Positions 1-5,986 of a DNA stretch of 5,986 bases are shown one piece after another. The position numbers were made by a program, and so were the translations under genes. The notes beneath the pieces are model-generated. The model made no database searches. It saw only the letters and a list, made by a program, of their open reading frames with translations, and was not told the DNA's origin. Every line of letters begins with the position of its first letter. Positions within the stretch are counted from its first letter, which is position 1. The stretch comes from JBBILG01 sp037445085 (GTDB lineage Bacteria; Pseudomonadota; Gammaproteobacteria; Burkholderiales; Methylophilaceae), in the NCBI GenBank assembly GCA_037445085.1, contig JBBILG010000101.1, positions 1-5,986 of the forward strand, given 5' to 3'.

Positions 1-1696
1 TGACCTTGTCGCCGGCCTTGACCTTGACCTCGACGATGGTGCCGGGCATGGCGGTGGTGATGCAGCCCTCGTGGCCGGGACGCGGGCGCGTGCCGCCGCC
101 GGCGGTCGTGCTGGCAGCCTTCTTCTTGCCGCCGCCCTTGCCGCCGGAGACTTCAACTTCGCCGAGGGTCTCGACGATGACTTCTTCCGACACGCCGTCC
201 ACGGAAACGTAGAACGGACGCTGTTCCTCGCCGGGGTGCCCGCTGCCGGTGAGCTTGATGTGGAAAGTTTCGCCGTGCAGGGTGATCCTGAACTCGTTGG
301 GCGCGTAGCGCGCGGCGGACGGTGCGGCCGCCTCCCGGGGCAGCAGCGGCTCCGGTTTGAGCGTGCCGGCGTTGCGCTCCTGCAGAAAGGTCTGCGCCAG
401 TTCCGGGAACATGGCATAGGTGAGCACGTCTTCCTCGCTGCGCGCCAGGTTCTCGCACTCGATGCGCAGCTTGTCCATCTCGTCGTCGAGCAGGTCGGCC
501 GCGCGGCAGGTGATGACTTCGGCGTTGCCCACCGCGATGCTTTTCACTTGCTCGTTGACCTTGCCCGGCGCCTTGCCGTAGTGGCCCATCAGGTAGTTTT
601 TCACCTCGGTGGTGACGGACTTGTAGCGCGCGCCGGTCAGCACGTTGAGCACCGCCTGGGTGCCGACGATCTGCGCGGTCGGCGTGACCAGCGGCGGGAA
701 GCCGAGATCCTCGCGCACCCGCGGGATTTCCGCCAGCACGGCATCCATCTTGTCCAGTGCGCCCTGCTCTTTCAACTGGTTGGACAGGTTGGAGATCATG
801 CCGCCGGGAACCTGGTTGACCAGCACGCGGGTGTCCACGCCGGTGAATTCGCTTTCGAACCGCCAGTACTTTTTGCGCACTTCGCGGAAATAGGCAGTGA
901 TTTCCTGCAACGCGGCAAGATCGAGGCCGGTGTCGTACCCGGTGCCGGCCAGTGCGGCCACGATGCTCTCGGTGGAAGGGTGGCTCGCCCCCTCGCCGAA
1001 CGCCGAGTTGCAGGTGTCGACGATGGTGACGCCGGCTTCCACGCCCTTGAGCAGGCACATGGCGGCCAGGCCGGAGGTGGCATGGCTGTGCAGGTGCAGG
1101 GGCAGGCTGACCGCCTCACACAGGGCCTTGACCAGTTCCATGGTGGTGTAGGGCGTCAGCAGGCCCGCCATGTCCTTGATGGACAGCGTGTCACAGCCCA
1201 TGTCCTCGATTTCGCGGGCCAGTCCGACGAAGAAGGGGATGTCGTGCACCGGGCTGGTGGTGTAGCTGATGGTGCCCTCGGCCTGCTTGCCGGCCGCCTT
1301 GGCCGCTTGCACGGAGACGCGGATGTTGCGCATGTCGTTCATGGCATCGAAAATGCGGAACACGTCCACGCCGTTGTCGGCGGCCTTCTGCACGAAGGCG
1401 CGCACCACGTCGTCGGAATAGGGGCGGTAGCCGAGCAGGTTCTGGCCCCTGAGCAGCATCTGGATGCGGGTGTTGGGCAAGTCGCGGCGCAGCTTCTTCA
1501 GGCGCTCCCACGGGTCTTCCTTGAGAAAGCGCACGCAGGCGTCGAACGTGGCACCGCCCCAGACCTCCAGCGACCAGAAGCCGATGGCGTCCAGTCTGGC
1601 GCAGATCGGCAGCATGTCGTCGGTGCGCATCCGGGTGGCGATCAGCGACTGGTGGCCGTCACGCAAAACCAATTCAGAAACATGAACTTTTGCCAT
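1..1696 (-). CDS. pycB: Pyruvate carboxylase subunit B / oxaloacetate decarboxylase alpha-like subunit (C-terminus cut by window edge)
   Basis: This is the carboxyltransferase plus biotin-carrier subunit of a biotin-dependent enzyme. It most likely moves CO2 from carboxybiotin to pyruvate to give oxaloacetate in the cytoplasm. From the ATG at 1696, 565 codons are visible with no stop. The N-terminal TIM-barrel carries RDGHQSL (residues 12-18), IKDMAG (173-178) and HLHSH (201-205). By family knowledge D13, K174, H203 and H205 are the metal ligands and the carboxylated lysine. A conserved PYC/OADA domain follows, then a Gly/Lys/Pro-rich linker (about 518-542), then the start of a biotinyl domain (AMPGTIVEVKVKAGDKV, from 549). 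The window ends before the biotinylated lysine of the expected AMKM motif. The start matches the family's usual beginning (MAKVHVSELVLRDGHQ), but no strong Shine-Dalgarno precedes it. It lies 29 bp downstream of the biotin carboxylase gene and is probably co-transcribed with it. Such genes are often named oadA. The ATP-grasp partner, and no oadB or oadG in view, favours pyruvate carboxylase, although flanking genes beyond the edge are unseen. Confidence 0.93.
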   Translation of the reverse strand, partial: MAKVHVSELVLRDGHQSLIATRMRTDDMLPICARLDAIGFWSLEVWGGATFDACVRFLKEDPWERLKKLRRDLPNTRIQMLLRGQNLLGYRPYSDDVVRAFVQKAADNGVDVFRIFDAMNDMRNIRVSVQAAKAAGKQAEGTISYTTSPVHDIPFFVGLAREIEDMGCDTLSIKDMAGLLTPYTTMELVKALCEAVSLPLHLHSHATSGLAAMCLLKGVEAGVTIVDTCNSAFGEGASHPSTESIVAALAGTGYDTGLDLAALQEITAYFREVRKKYWRFESEFTGVDTRVLVNQVPGGMISNLSNQLKEQGALDKMDAVLAEIPRVREDLGFPPLVTPTAQIVGTQAVLNVLTGARYKSVTTEVKNYLMGHYGKAPGKVNEQVKSIAVGNAEVITCRAADLLDDEMDKLRIECENLARSEEDVLTYAMFPELAQTFLQERNAGTLKPEPLLPREAAAPSAARYAPNEFRITLHGETFHIKLTGSGHPGEEQRPFYVSVDGVSEEVIVETLGEVEVSGGKGGGKKKAASTTAGGGTRPRPGHEGCITTAMPGTIVEVKVKAGDKV

Positions 1697-1725
1697 AATT
1701 TTAAGCTACCACTTTAAATTTGATC

Positions 1726-3144
1726 TCAAATACCTTCGTGCGCCGCGATGGCCGCGGAAATGGCCGCGGCGATCAGTTCCGGCGGGAACTCGGTGGTGTA
1801 GTTGACGAGTTCCGGATGTGATTCGACGAAACTGGTGTCAAATCTCGCGCTGCGGAAATCCGGATGCTTGAGGATTTCCTTGTAATAGGGAATCGTGGTT
1901 TTGACGCCGTACACCACCATGTCGTTCAGGGCGCGGTGCCCGCGCGCCACCACGCCGGGCCAGTCCAGCGCCCATACCGTGAGCTTGGCGCACATGGAGT
2001 CGTAATAGGGCGGGATGATGTAGCCGCTGTACATGGCGGCGTCGGTGCGCACGCCCGGCCCGCCCGGCGCGTAGTAGCGGGTGATCTTGCCGAAGCTGGG
2101 CAGAAAGCCGTTCTTGGGATCCTCCGCGTTGATGCGGAATTCCATGGCGTAGCCGCGGAAACGGATGTTCTCCTGTCGATACTGTAGCGGCAGGCCGTCG
2201 GCGATGCGGATCTGTTCCTGCACGATGTCGATGCCGGTGATGTTCTCGGTCACCGTGTGCTCCACCTGCAGGCGCGTGTTCATCTCCATGAAGTAGAAGT
2301 TGTTGTCGCGGTCGAGCAGGAACTCCACGGTGCCAGCATTCTCGTAGCCCACCGCCCTGGCCGCCTTGACCGCCAGGCTGCCGATGTATTCGCGTTGCGC
2401 CTGGGTGATCTGCGGCGAGGGGGCGATTTCGATCAGCTTCTGGTTGCGGCGCTGGATGGAGCAGTCGCGCTCGAACAGGTGCACCACGTTGCCGTGGCTG
2501 TCCGCTAGCACCTGCACCTCGATGTGGCGCGGCCTGACCACGCACTTTTCCAGGAACACTTCCGGCTTGCCGAATGCCTTGCCGGCCTCGGAGATGACAC
2601 GGTCGTAGTTGCCGATCAGCTCTTTTTCGTCGTTGCAACGGCGAATGCCGCGGCCGCCGCCGCCGTTGGTGGCCTTGAGCATGACCGGGTAGCCGATTTT
2701 CCTCGCCAGCGCGACGGCCTCGCCCACGCTCTCCAGATTGCCTTCGCTGCCGGGCACGCAGGGGATGCCGGCGGCGATCATGGCGTTGCGTGCCTGGATC
2801 TTGTCTCCCATGCGGGCGATGACCTTGGCGTTGGGGCCGATGAACCTGATGCCGCGCCGCGCACAGATTTCCGCCAGCACCGGGTTTTCCGAGAGGAAAC
2901 CGTAACCGGGGTGCAGGGCATCACAGCCGGCCGCCACCGCCAGATTGACGATGTTGTGGGCGTTGAGGTAGCCGAGCACCGGATCCGAGCCGATGTTGTA
3001 GGCCTCGTCCGCCTTCTTCACGTGCAGGGCATGGCGGTCGGCGTCGGTGTAGATGGCGACCGAGGCGATGCCCATTTCCGAGCAGGCGCGCACGATACGG
3101 ACGGCGATTTCTCCGCGGTTGGCGATGAGGATTTTCTTGATCAC
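1726..3144 (-). CDS. pycA: Biotin carboxylase subunit, probably pyruvate carboxylase subunit A (AccC-like)
   Basis: This ATP-grasp enzyme carboxylates the biotin on its partner subunit using ATP and bicarbonate. The protein has 472 residues from a GTG at 3144. That is longer than a typical AccC (about 450) and fits the A subunit of two-subunit pyruvate carboxylases. Visible motifs are the N-terminal IKKILIANRGEIAVRI, HPGYGFLSEN (78-87), the ATP-lid glycine loop GGGGRGIR (161-168) with K157 just before it, H207 in RHIEVQ, and FMEMNTRLQVEH (285-296). In the last motif E287, N289, R291 and E295 match the catalytic and metal-binding set of E. coli AccC. The C-terminal tail (SFVESHPEL, then an Ala-rich helix) resembles Pseudomonas PycA as I recall that protein. 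An in-frame ATG at 3177 would add 11 residues, but it sits about 3 bp downstream of a consensus -10 box and so upstream of the predicted transcript start. GTG is therefore preferred, with only a weak GCGGG upstream. A role in acetyl-CoA carboxylase cannot be excluded, but accB is not adjacent and pycB is. Confidence 0.92.
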   Translation of the reverse strand: MIKKILIANRGEIAVRIVRACSEMGIASVAIYTDADRHALHVKKADEAYNIGSDPVLGYLNAHNIVNLAVAAGCDALHPGYGFLSENPVLAEICARRGIRFIGPNAKVIARMGDKIQARNAMIAAGIPCVPGSEGNLESVGEAVALARKIGYPVMLKATNGGGGRGIRRCNDEKELIGNYDRVISEAGKAFGKPEVFLEKCVVRPRHIEVQVLADSHGNVVHLFERDCSIQRRNQKLIEIAPSPQITQAQREYIGSLAVKAARAVGYENAGTVEFLLDRDNNFYFMEMNTRLQVEHTVTENITGIDIVQEQIRIADGLPLQYRQENIRFRGYAMEFRINAEDPKNGFLPSFGKITRYYAPGGPGVRTDAAMYSGYIIPPYYDSMCAKLTVWALDWPGVVARGHRALNDMVVYGVKTTIPYYKEILKHPDFRSARFDTSFVESHPELVNYTTEFPPELIAAAISAAIAAHEGI

Positions 3145-3160
3145 AAGGCAGGCCCGCTTT

Positions 3161-3189
3161 TTGACACAAAAACTCATAAATTATACCAT
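3161..3189 (+). promoter_or_regulatory. Candidate sigma-70 promoter for yceD-rpmF(-plsX-fab)
   Basis: A perfect -35 TTGACA (3161-3166) is followed, at 17-bp spacing, by TACCAT (3184-3189; 4 of 6 matches to TATAAT). At 15-bp spacing TATACC (3182-3187; also 4 of 6) is an alternative. The predicted start of transcription is near 3194-3197, only 2-5 nt before the yceD ATG. The site overlaps the divergent pycA promoter, so RNA polymerase could probably occupy only one at a time. The operon could also have another promoter that I do not recognise. Confidence 0.45.
3180..3188 (-). promoter_or_regulatory. Extended -10 promoter element for pycA-pycB
   Basis: Read on the minus strand, the sequence is TGGTATAAT: a perfect TATAAT (3180-3185) with the TGn extension. 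The best -35 candidates, at 17-18 bp spacing (about 3203-3209), match TTGACA at only 2-3 of 6 positions, so the extended -10 would have to compensate. The predicted transcript start is near 3173-3174. That leaves a leader of about 30 nt before the GTG start of pycA and leaves the ATG at 3177 outside the mRNA. This is inferred from motif and position alone. Confidence 0.6.
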
Positions 3190-3198
3190 GCGCACCTC

Positions 3199-3699
3199 AT
3201 GACTGCACAGACCGCCATCGACTGCCTTGAGTTTGCGGAGAAATCTCTTGCAATTCATGGTACGATCACACTTTTGTCCTTGCCCAGGCTGCAGGATGCG
3301 CTCGCCGACACGGCCGGCGAGCTGGCCTACAGCCTGCGCGGCGGACGCAATGCGCGCGGCGAGACGGAGCTCGCCCTGCGCGTGCAGGGCGAGCTGGTAC
3401 TGATCTGTCAGCGCTGTCTGGGCGCCTTGCCTTTCCGGCTGGATACGCTGACGCGCTTCGTGCTGGTGAAGGACGAGGCCGGGCTGCCAAAGCCGGAAGA
3501 CGAAGACGCCGCCGCGGAATATCTGGTGGCGCAGCGTAGCCTCGATGTCGCGACGCTGGTCGAGGACGAGGTGCTGCTCAACCTGCCGCTGGCGCCGATG
3601 CACGCGCAAGGGCAATGTGGCGACGCGCCCGATGGGCTGCGCGAGGGCAGGGGAAGTCCCTTCGGGGTGTTGCAGGGCTTCAAGCCGGGCAGGAACTGA
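3199..3699 (+). CDS. yceD: YceD / DUF177 family protein (23S rRNA accumulation protein)
   Basis: This 166-residue cytoplasmic protein belongs to the DUF177 (YceD) family, which is linked in E. coli and plants to 23S rRNA accumulation. Its biochemical activity is not settled. The N-terminus (IDCLEFAEKSLAIHG, then LPRLQDAL) is typical of betaproteobacterial members and supports the ATG at 3199. The reading frame stays open far upstream, but only as antisense of pycA. The family's CxxC is present as CQRC (70-73), and a second region reads LLNLPLAPMHAQGQC (126-140), with H135 and C140. An acidic stretch lies at 99-107. Length is normal for the family (E. coli 173). No Shine-Dalgarno is seen upstream and the predicted transcript start is only a few bases away, so translation may be nearly leaderless. 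rpmF follows after 26 bp, the usual arrangement, which suggests a shared role in large-subunit assembly. Confidence 0.92.
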   Translation: MTAQTAIDCLEFAEKSLAIHGTITLLSLPRLQDALADTAGELAYSLRGGRNARGETELALRVQGELVLICQRCLGALPFRLDTLTRFVLVKDEAGLPKPEDEDAAAEYLVAQRSLDVATLVEDEVLLNLPLAPMHAQGQCGDAPDGLREGRGSPFGVLQGFKPGRN

Positions 3700-3714
3700 A
3701 GTTTTCATTTTTTT

Positions 3715-3719
3715 AGGAG
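3715..3719 (+). promoter_or_regulatory. Shine-Dalgarno of rpmF
   Basis: AGGAG lies 6 nt before the ATG at 3726 and follows a run of seven T residues. It is one of the two clear ribosome binding sites in the window (the other precedes fabD) and suits a highly expressed ribosomal protein gene. Confidence 0.85.
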
Positions 3720-3725
3720 CAAACC

Positions 3726-3905
3726 ATGGCTGTTCAGCAGAACAAGAAATCCCCGTCCAAGCGCGGCATGCACCGCTCGCACGACGCCCTCACCAATCCG
3801 GCGCTGGCCGTCGAGCCGACCACCGGCGAAGTGCATCTGCGCCACCATGTCAGCCCCAACGGTTACTATCGCGGCCGCAAGGTGATGCCTGCCCGGGGCG
3901 AGTGA
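3726..3905 (+). CDS. rpmF: 50S ribosomal protein L32
   Basis: This small, very basic protein of 59 residues is a component of the large ribosomal subunit. The sequence begins MAVQQNKKSPSKRGMHRSHD, the near-invariant L32 N-terminus of proteobacteria. It continues with a VEPTTGEVHLRHHVSPNGYYRGRKV core and ends PARGE. There is no cysteine at all, so this is the zinc-independent (C-minus) form. The ATG at 3726 is set by a strong AGGAG site. It lies 26 bp after yceD and 54 bp before plsX, and that second gap is filled by a terminator-like hairpin. This is the conserved yceD-rpmF-plsX order. Identification is essentially certain. Confidence 0.98.
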   Translation: MAVQQNKKSPSKRGMHRSHDALTNPALAVEPTTGEVHLRHHVSPNGYYRGRKVMPARGE

Positions 3906-3924
3906 TTCCGCACGCGGATTGACG

Positions 3925-3959
3925 GCGCCGTCTCCGTCATCGGGGGCGGCGTTTTGTTT
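3925..3959 (+). terminator. Intrinsic terminator-like hairpin between rpmF and plsX
   Basis: The arms 3925-3936 and 3941-3952 form a continuous 12-bp stem: nine Watson-Crick pairs and three G-U wobbles. The loop is TCAT (3937-3940). The stem leads straight into TTTTGTTT (3952-3959), and the plsX ATG is the next base. This is the form of a Rho-independent terminator acting on rightward transcripts. On the other strand no T-tract follows the stem. Because plsX-fabH-fabD follow directly, it probably acts as a partial terminator or attenuator after rpmF. The 3' arm also contains the only G-rich stretch that could serve as the plsX ribosome site. An overlapping perfect palindrome, GACGGCGCCGTC (3921-3932), could form a competing hairpin. 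Confidence 0.7.
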
Positions 3960-4997
3960 ATGGACATTACCGTAGCCATCGACGCCATGGGAGGCGATCA
4001 CGGCCCGCGTGTCACGGTGCCTGCCGCGCTGGAGGTGCTCAAGCACGACCATGAGGCCGGCATCGTCCTGGTCGGCCTCGCCGATGCCATCGAGGCGGAG
4101 CTGCGCGCCTGCGGCGCCGGCGTCGGCCCGCGCCTGCGCATCCACCACGCCAGCGAGGTGGTGGCCATGGACGAGGCACCGCAGAACGCCCTGCGCGGCA
4201 AGAAGGATTCCTCCATGCGGGTGGCGATCAACCTGGTCAAGAGCGGCGAGGCACATGCCTGCGTCTCCGCCGGCAACACCGGGGCGCTGATGGCGACCGC
4301 CCGCTTCGTGCTCAAGACCTTGCCCGGCATCGACCGCCCCGCCATCGCCACCGCCTTGCCCACGCTCAACGGCCAGACCTACATGCTGGATCTGGGCGCC
4401 AATGCCGACTGCACGCCGGAGCACCTGCTGCAATTCGCCATCATGGGCTCGGTGCTGGTTTCCTGCGTCAAGCACAAGGAACGCCCCAGCGTCGGCCTGC
4501 TCAACATCGGCGCCGAGGAAATCAAGGGCAACGAGGTGGTGAGGCAGGCTGGCGAACTGCTGCGCGCCAGCCGCCTGAATTTCCACGGCAACGTCGAGGG
4601 CGACGACATCTACAAGGGCACCACCGACGTCGTGGTGTGCGACGGCTTCGTCGGCAATGTCGCCCTAAAAACCTCGGAAGGGCTGGCACGCATGGTGCGC
4701 GCGCTCCTCACCGAAGAATTCAGGCGCAACGTGTTCACCCGGCTGGCCGCGTTGGCCGCCATGCCGGTGCTCAACGCCTTCAGGCGGCGCCTGGATGCGC
4801 GCCGCTACAACGGCGCCAGCCTGCTCGGCCTGCGCGGCATCGTGGTGAAAAGCCACGGCGGGGCGGATGCCTTCGCTTTCCGCCATGCCATCCAGGCCGC
4901 CATCGAAGAGGCCCGCAGCGGCGTGCTGCACCGCATCGAGGAGCAGCTCGCCATCGAATTCCCGTCATCCGCGGCAACCGCCAAGGGCACTGCATGA
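3960..4997 (+). CDS. plsX: Phosphate acyltransferase PlsX
   Basis: PlsX is a peripheral-membrane enzyme that converts acyl-ACP and phosphate to acyl-phosphate, the donor used by PlsY in the first step of phospholipid synthesis. The protein has 345 residues. Family landmarks are AIDAMGGDHGP (6-16), SAGNTGALMA (103-112), LDLGANADC (143-151), GLLNIGAEEIKGNE (179-192), CDGFVGNVALKTSEG (227-241) and GLRGIVVKSHGGAD (290-303), so the protein is complete and looks active. The ATG at 3960 gives the family-typical start MDITVAIDAMGG. A TTG two codons upstream is possible but unlikely. No normally spaced Shine-Dalgarno is present. The nearest G-run (3942-3946) lies inside the hairpin, 13 nt away. The stop overlaps the fabH start, so the two are translationally coupled. 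Confidence 0.97.
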   Translation: MDITVAIDAMGGDHGPRVTVPAALEVLKHDHEAGIVLVGLADAIEAELRACGAGVGPRLRIHHASEVVAMDEAPQNALRGKKDSSMRVAINLVKSGEAHACVSAGNTGALMATARFVLKTLPGIDRPAIATALPTLNGQTYMLDLGANADCTPEHLLQFAIMGSVLVSCVKHKERPSVGLLNIGAEEIKGNEVVRQAGELLRASRLNFHGNVEGDDIYKGTTDVVVCDGFVGNVALKTSEGLARMVRALLTEEFRRNVFTRLAALAAMPVLNAFRRRLDARRYNGASLLGLRGIVVKSHGGADAFAFRHAIQAAIEEARSGVLHRIEEQLAIEFPSSAATAKGTA

Positions 4998-5947
4998 CTT
5001 ATTCCCGCATCGCCGGCACCGGCGGTTATCTGCCGCAGCGCATTCTCACCAATGCCGACCTGGAACGCATGGTCGATACCAGCGACGAATGGATCGTCAC
5101 CCGCACCGGCATCCGCGAGCGCCACATCGCCGCTGCCGACGAGCACACCAGCGACCTGGCCCGGCATGCCGCCGAGCGCGCCATCGAGGCGGCCGGCATC
5201 GCTCGCGAGGACATCGACCTCATCATCGTCGCCACCACCACGCCGGACCGCATCTTTCCCAGCACGGCCTGCCTGTTGCAGAGCAGGCTGGGGGTGGCGG
5301 GCTGCCCGGCTTTCGACGTGCAGGCGGTGTGCAGCGGCTTCGTGTATGCGCTGGCCATTGCCGACCAGTTCATCCGCGGCGGCAGCGCCGGCTGCGCCCT
5401 GGTGGTGGGCGCGGAGACGATCTCCCGCATCACCGACTGGAGCGACCGCAGCAACTGCATCCTGTGGGGCGACGGCGCCGGCGCCGTCATCCTGCGCGCG
5501 AGCGATGAGCCCGGCATCATTTCCACCCATCTGCATGCGGACGGTCGCTATGCCGAGCTGTTGCACGTGTCCGGCGGCGTCTCCCGCCAGGATGCCAAGC
5601 CCACCATCGAGATGGAAGGCAATGCCGTGTTCAAGGTGGCGGTGAACACCCTGGATGCCATCGTCGACGAAACCCTGGGCGCCAACGGCATGCAAAAGCA
5701 TCACGTGGACTGGCTGGTGCCGCACCAGGCCAACATCCGCATCATCCAGGCCACCGCGAAAAAGCTGGGCATGGACATGGATCGCGTGGTTGTCACCGTC
5801 GACCGCCACGGCAATACGTCCGCTGCCTCCATCCCGCTGGCACTGGACGTTGCCGTGCGCGACGGACGCATCAGGCGCGGTGAGACGCTGCTCATGGAAG
5901 CCTTCGGTGGCGGTTTTACCTGGGGTTCCGTGCTGCTGAAGTACTGA
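4994..5947 (+). CDS. fabH: 3-oxoacyl-ACP synthase III (KAS III)
   Basis: FabH starts type II fatty acid synthesis by condensing acetyl-CoA with malonyl-ACP to acetoacetyl-ACP in the cytosol. The 317-residue length equals that of the E. coli enzyme. The catalytic triad is complete: C113 in QAVCSGF, H244 in VPHQAN and N274 in RHGNTSAAS. Other marks are the N-terminal GTGGYLP, DEWIVTRTGIRERH (31-44), ATTTPDRIFPS (80-90), the GDGAGAV loop (159-165) and the C-terminal FGGGFTWGS (304-312). The ATG at 4994 overlaps the plsX TGA in an ATGA junction. This is also the first plausible start, because the upstream part of the open frame is out-of-frame plsX sequence. fabD follows after 14 bp, so the operon continues beyond the window. 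Chain-start preference (straight or branched) cannot be judged from the sequence, although a straight-chain acetyl-CoA enzyme is usual in proteobacteria. Confidence 0.97.
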   Translation: MTYSRIAGTGGYLPQRILTNADLERMVDTSDEWIVTRTGIRERHIAAADEHTSDLARHAAERAIEAAGIAREDIDLIIVATTTPDRIFPSTACLLQSRLGVAGCPAFDVQAVCSGFVYALAIADQFIRGGSAGCALVVGAETISRITDWSDRSNCILWGDGAGAVILRASDEPGIISTHLHADGRYAELLHVSGGVSRQDAKPTIEMEGNAVFKVAVNTLDAIVDETLGANGMQKHHVDWLVPHQANIRIIQATAKKLGMDMDRVVVTVDRHGNTSAASIPLALDVAVRDGRIRRGETLLMEAFGGGFTWGSVLLKY

Positions 5948-5961
5948 CCCGAAGGAACGAC

Positions 5962-5986
5962 ATGAAATTCGCTTTTCTTTTTCCCG
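5962..5986 (+). CDS. fabD: Malonyl-CoA:ACP transacylase, first eight codons only
   Basis: An ATG at 5962 follows a clear Shine-Dalgarno (AAGGA, 5952-5956) with 5-nt spacing, 14 bp after the fabH stop. Only MKFAFLFP plus one base is visible. This matches the usual FabD start (MKFAFVFPGQGSQ), and fabD is the gene normally found after fabH. The product would transfer malonyl groups from CoA to acyl carrier protein, supplying the extender for FabH and the elongation enzymes. The assignment rests on this short N-terminus and on gene order. Confidence 0.85.

Noticed and set aside
71..1717. Plus-strand open frame of 548 codons antisense to pycB
   Set aside because: The minus strand encodes a clear carboxyltransferase over the same span. 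The plus-strand translation is rich in His, Gly, Ala, Val and Arg with no recognisable family, as expected for the mirror of GC-rich codons. No start context or Shine-Dalgarno supports it.
1697..1725. AT-rich inverted repeat (TTTAA/TTAAA) in the pycA-pycB gap as an operator or promoter
   Set aside because: Five-base AT arms in a 29-bp gap are expected by chance. I see no recognisable -10/-35 pair, and the gap is short enough for simple co-transcription.
2524..3198. Upstream extension of the yceD frame to 391 codons
   Set aside because: The added part is the antisense of pycA and has no YceD similarity. The family N-terminus begins at 3199.
3678..3714. Possible terminator at the yceD-rpmF junction (CTTCA/TGAAG stem before a T-run)
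   Set aside because: It has only five Watson-Crick pairs around a 14-nt loop, with only G-U pairs beyond, so it is too weak to call. The T-run is better read as an unstructured, A/T-rich leader for the strong rpmF ribosome site.
3705..4586. Minus-strand open frame of 293 codons over plsX
   Set aside because: It is a shadow of plsX, which has all its family motifs on the plus strand. There is no start signal and no recognisable protein family.
4637..4993. Upstream extension of the fabH frame through plsX
   Set aside because: The extension is Arg/Pro/Ala-rich out-of-frame plsX sequence. FabH begins at 4994 with the family-typical N-terminus and an ATGA overlap.
4805..5809. Minus-strand open frame of 334 codons over plsX and fabH
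   Set aside because: It spans two well-identified plus-strand genes and has the composition of a GC-rich antisense frame.
1..5986. Search for an undescribed system, mobile element, CRISPR array or structural RNA
   Set aside because: All but short gaps are accounted for by well-known housekeeping genes. I saw no direct repeats, transposase or integrase motifs, tRNA-like folds or compositional break.

Overview
The window is an ordinary chromosomal housekeeping region of a GC-rich proteobacterium. A betaproteobacterium is most likely. The evidence is the yceD-rpmF-plsX-fabH-fabD gene order, a 59-residue ribosomal protein L32 of the cysteine-free type, and a neighbouring two-gene biotin-dependent carboxylase that closely resembles the Pseudomonas/betaproteobacterial PycA/PycB pair. 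A more exact placement (for example Nitrosomonadales) would be a guess. There are no mobile elements, CRISPR arrays, tRNAs or rRNAs, and coding density is very high.

Left half (1-3144, minus strand): two genes run leftward. The first transcribed is a biotin carboxylase subunit (pycA/accC-like, GTG start at 3144, stop at 1726). After a 29-bp AT-rich gap comes the carboxyltransferase/biotin-carrier subunit (pycB/oadA-like, start 1696), which runs off the left edge just before its biotin-attachment motif. Together they look like a two-subunit pyruvate carboxylase that makes oxaloacetate from pyruvate, bicarbonate and ATP.

Centre (3145-3198): a 54-bp divergent intergenic region. A consensus extended -10 element for pycA (minus strand) overlaps a promoter-like TTGACA/-10 pair pointing the other way to yceD. 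The arrangement argues for the GTG start of pycA and predicts an almost leaderless yceD mRNA.

Right half (3199-5986, plus strand): yceD (DUF177, linked to 23S rRNA accumulation), rpmF (L32), plsX (acyl-ACP:phosphate acyltransferase), fabH (KAS III, complete Cys-His-Asn triad) and the first eight codons of fabD. plsX and fabH overlap by 4 bp. This is the classical cluster joining ribosome biogenesis to fatty acid and phospholipid synthesis. The main surprise is a 12-bp-stem hairpin followed by a T-rich tract that fills the rpmF-plsX gap and abuts the plsX start codon. It looks like an intrinsic terminator or attenuator placed inside the operon.

No undescribed multi-gene system is visible. The points worth a second look are regulatory: the rpmF-plsX hairpin and the overlapping divergent promoters.
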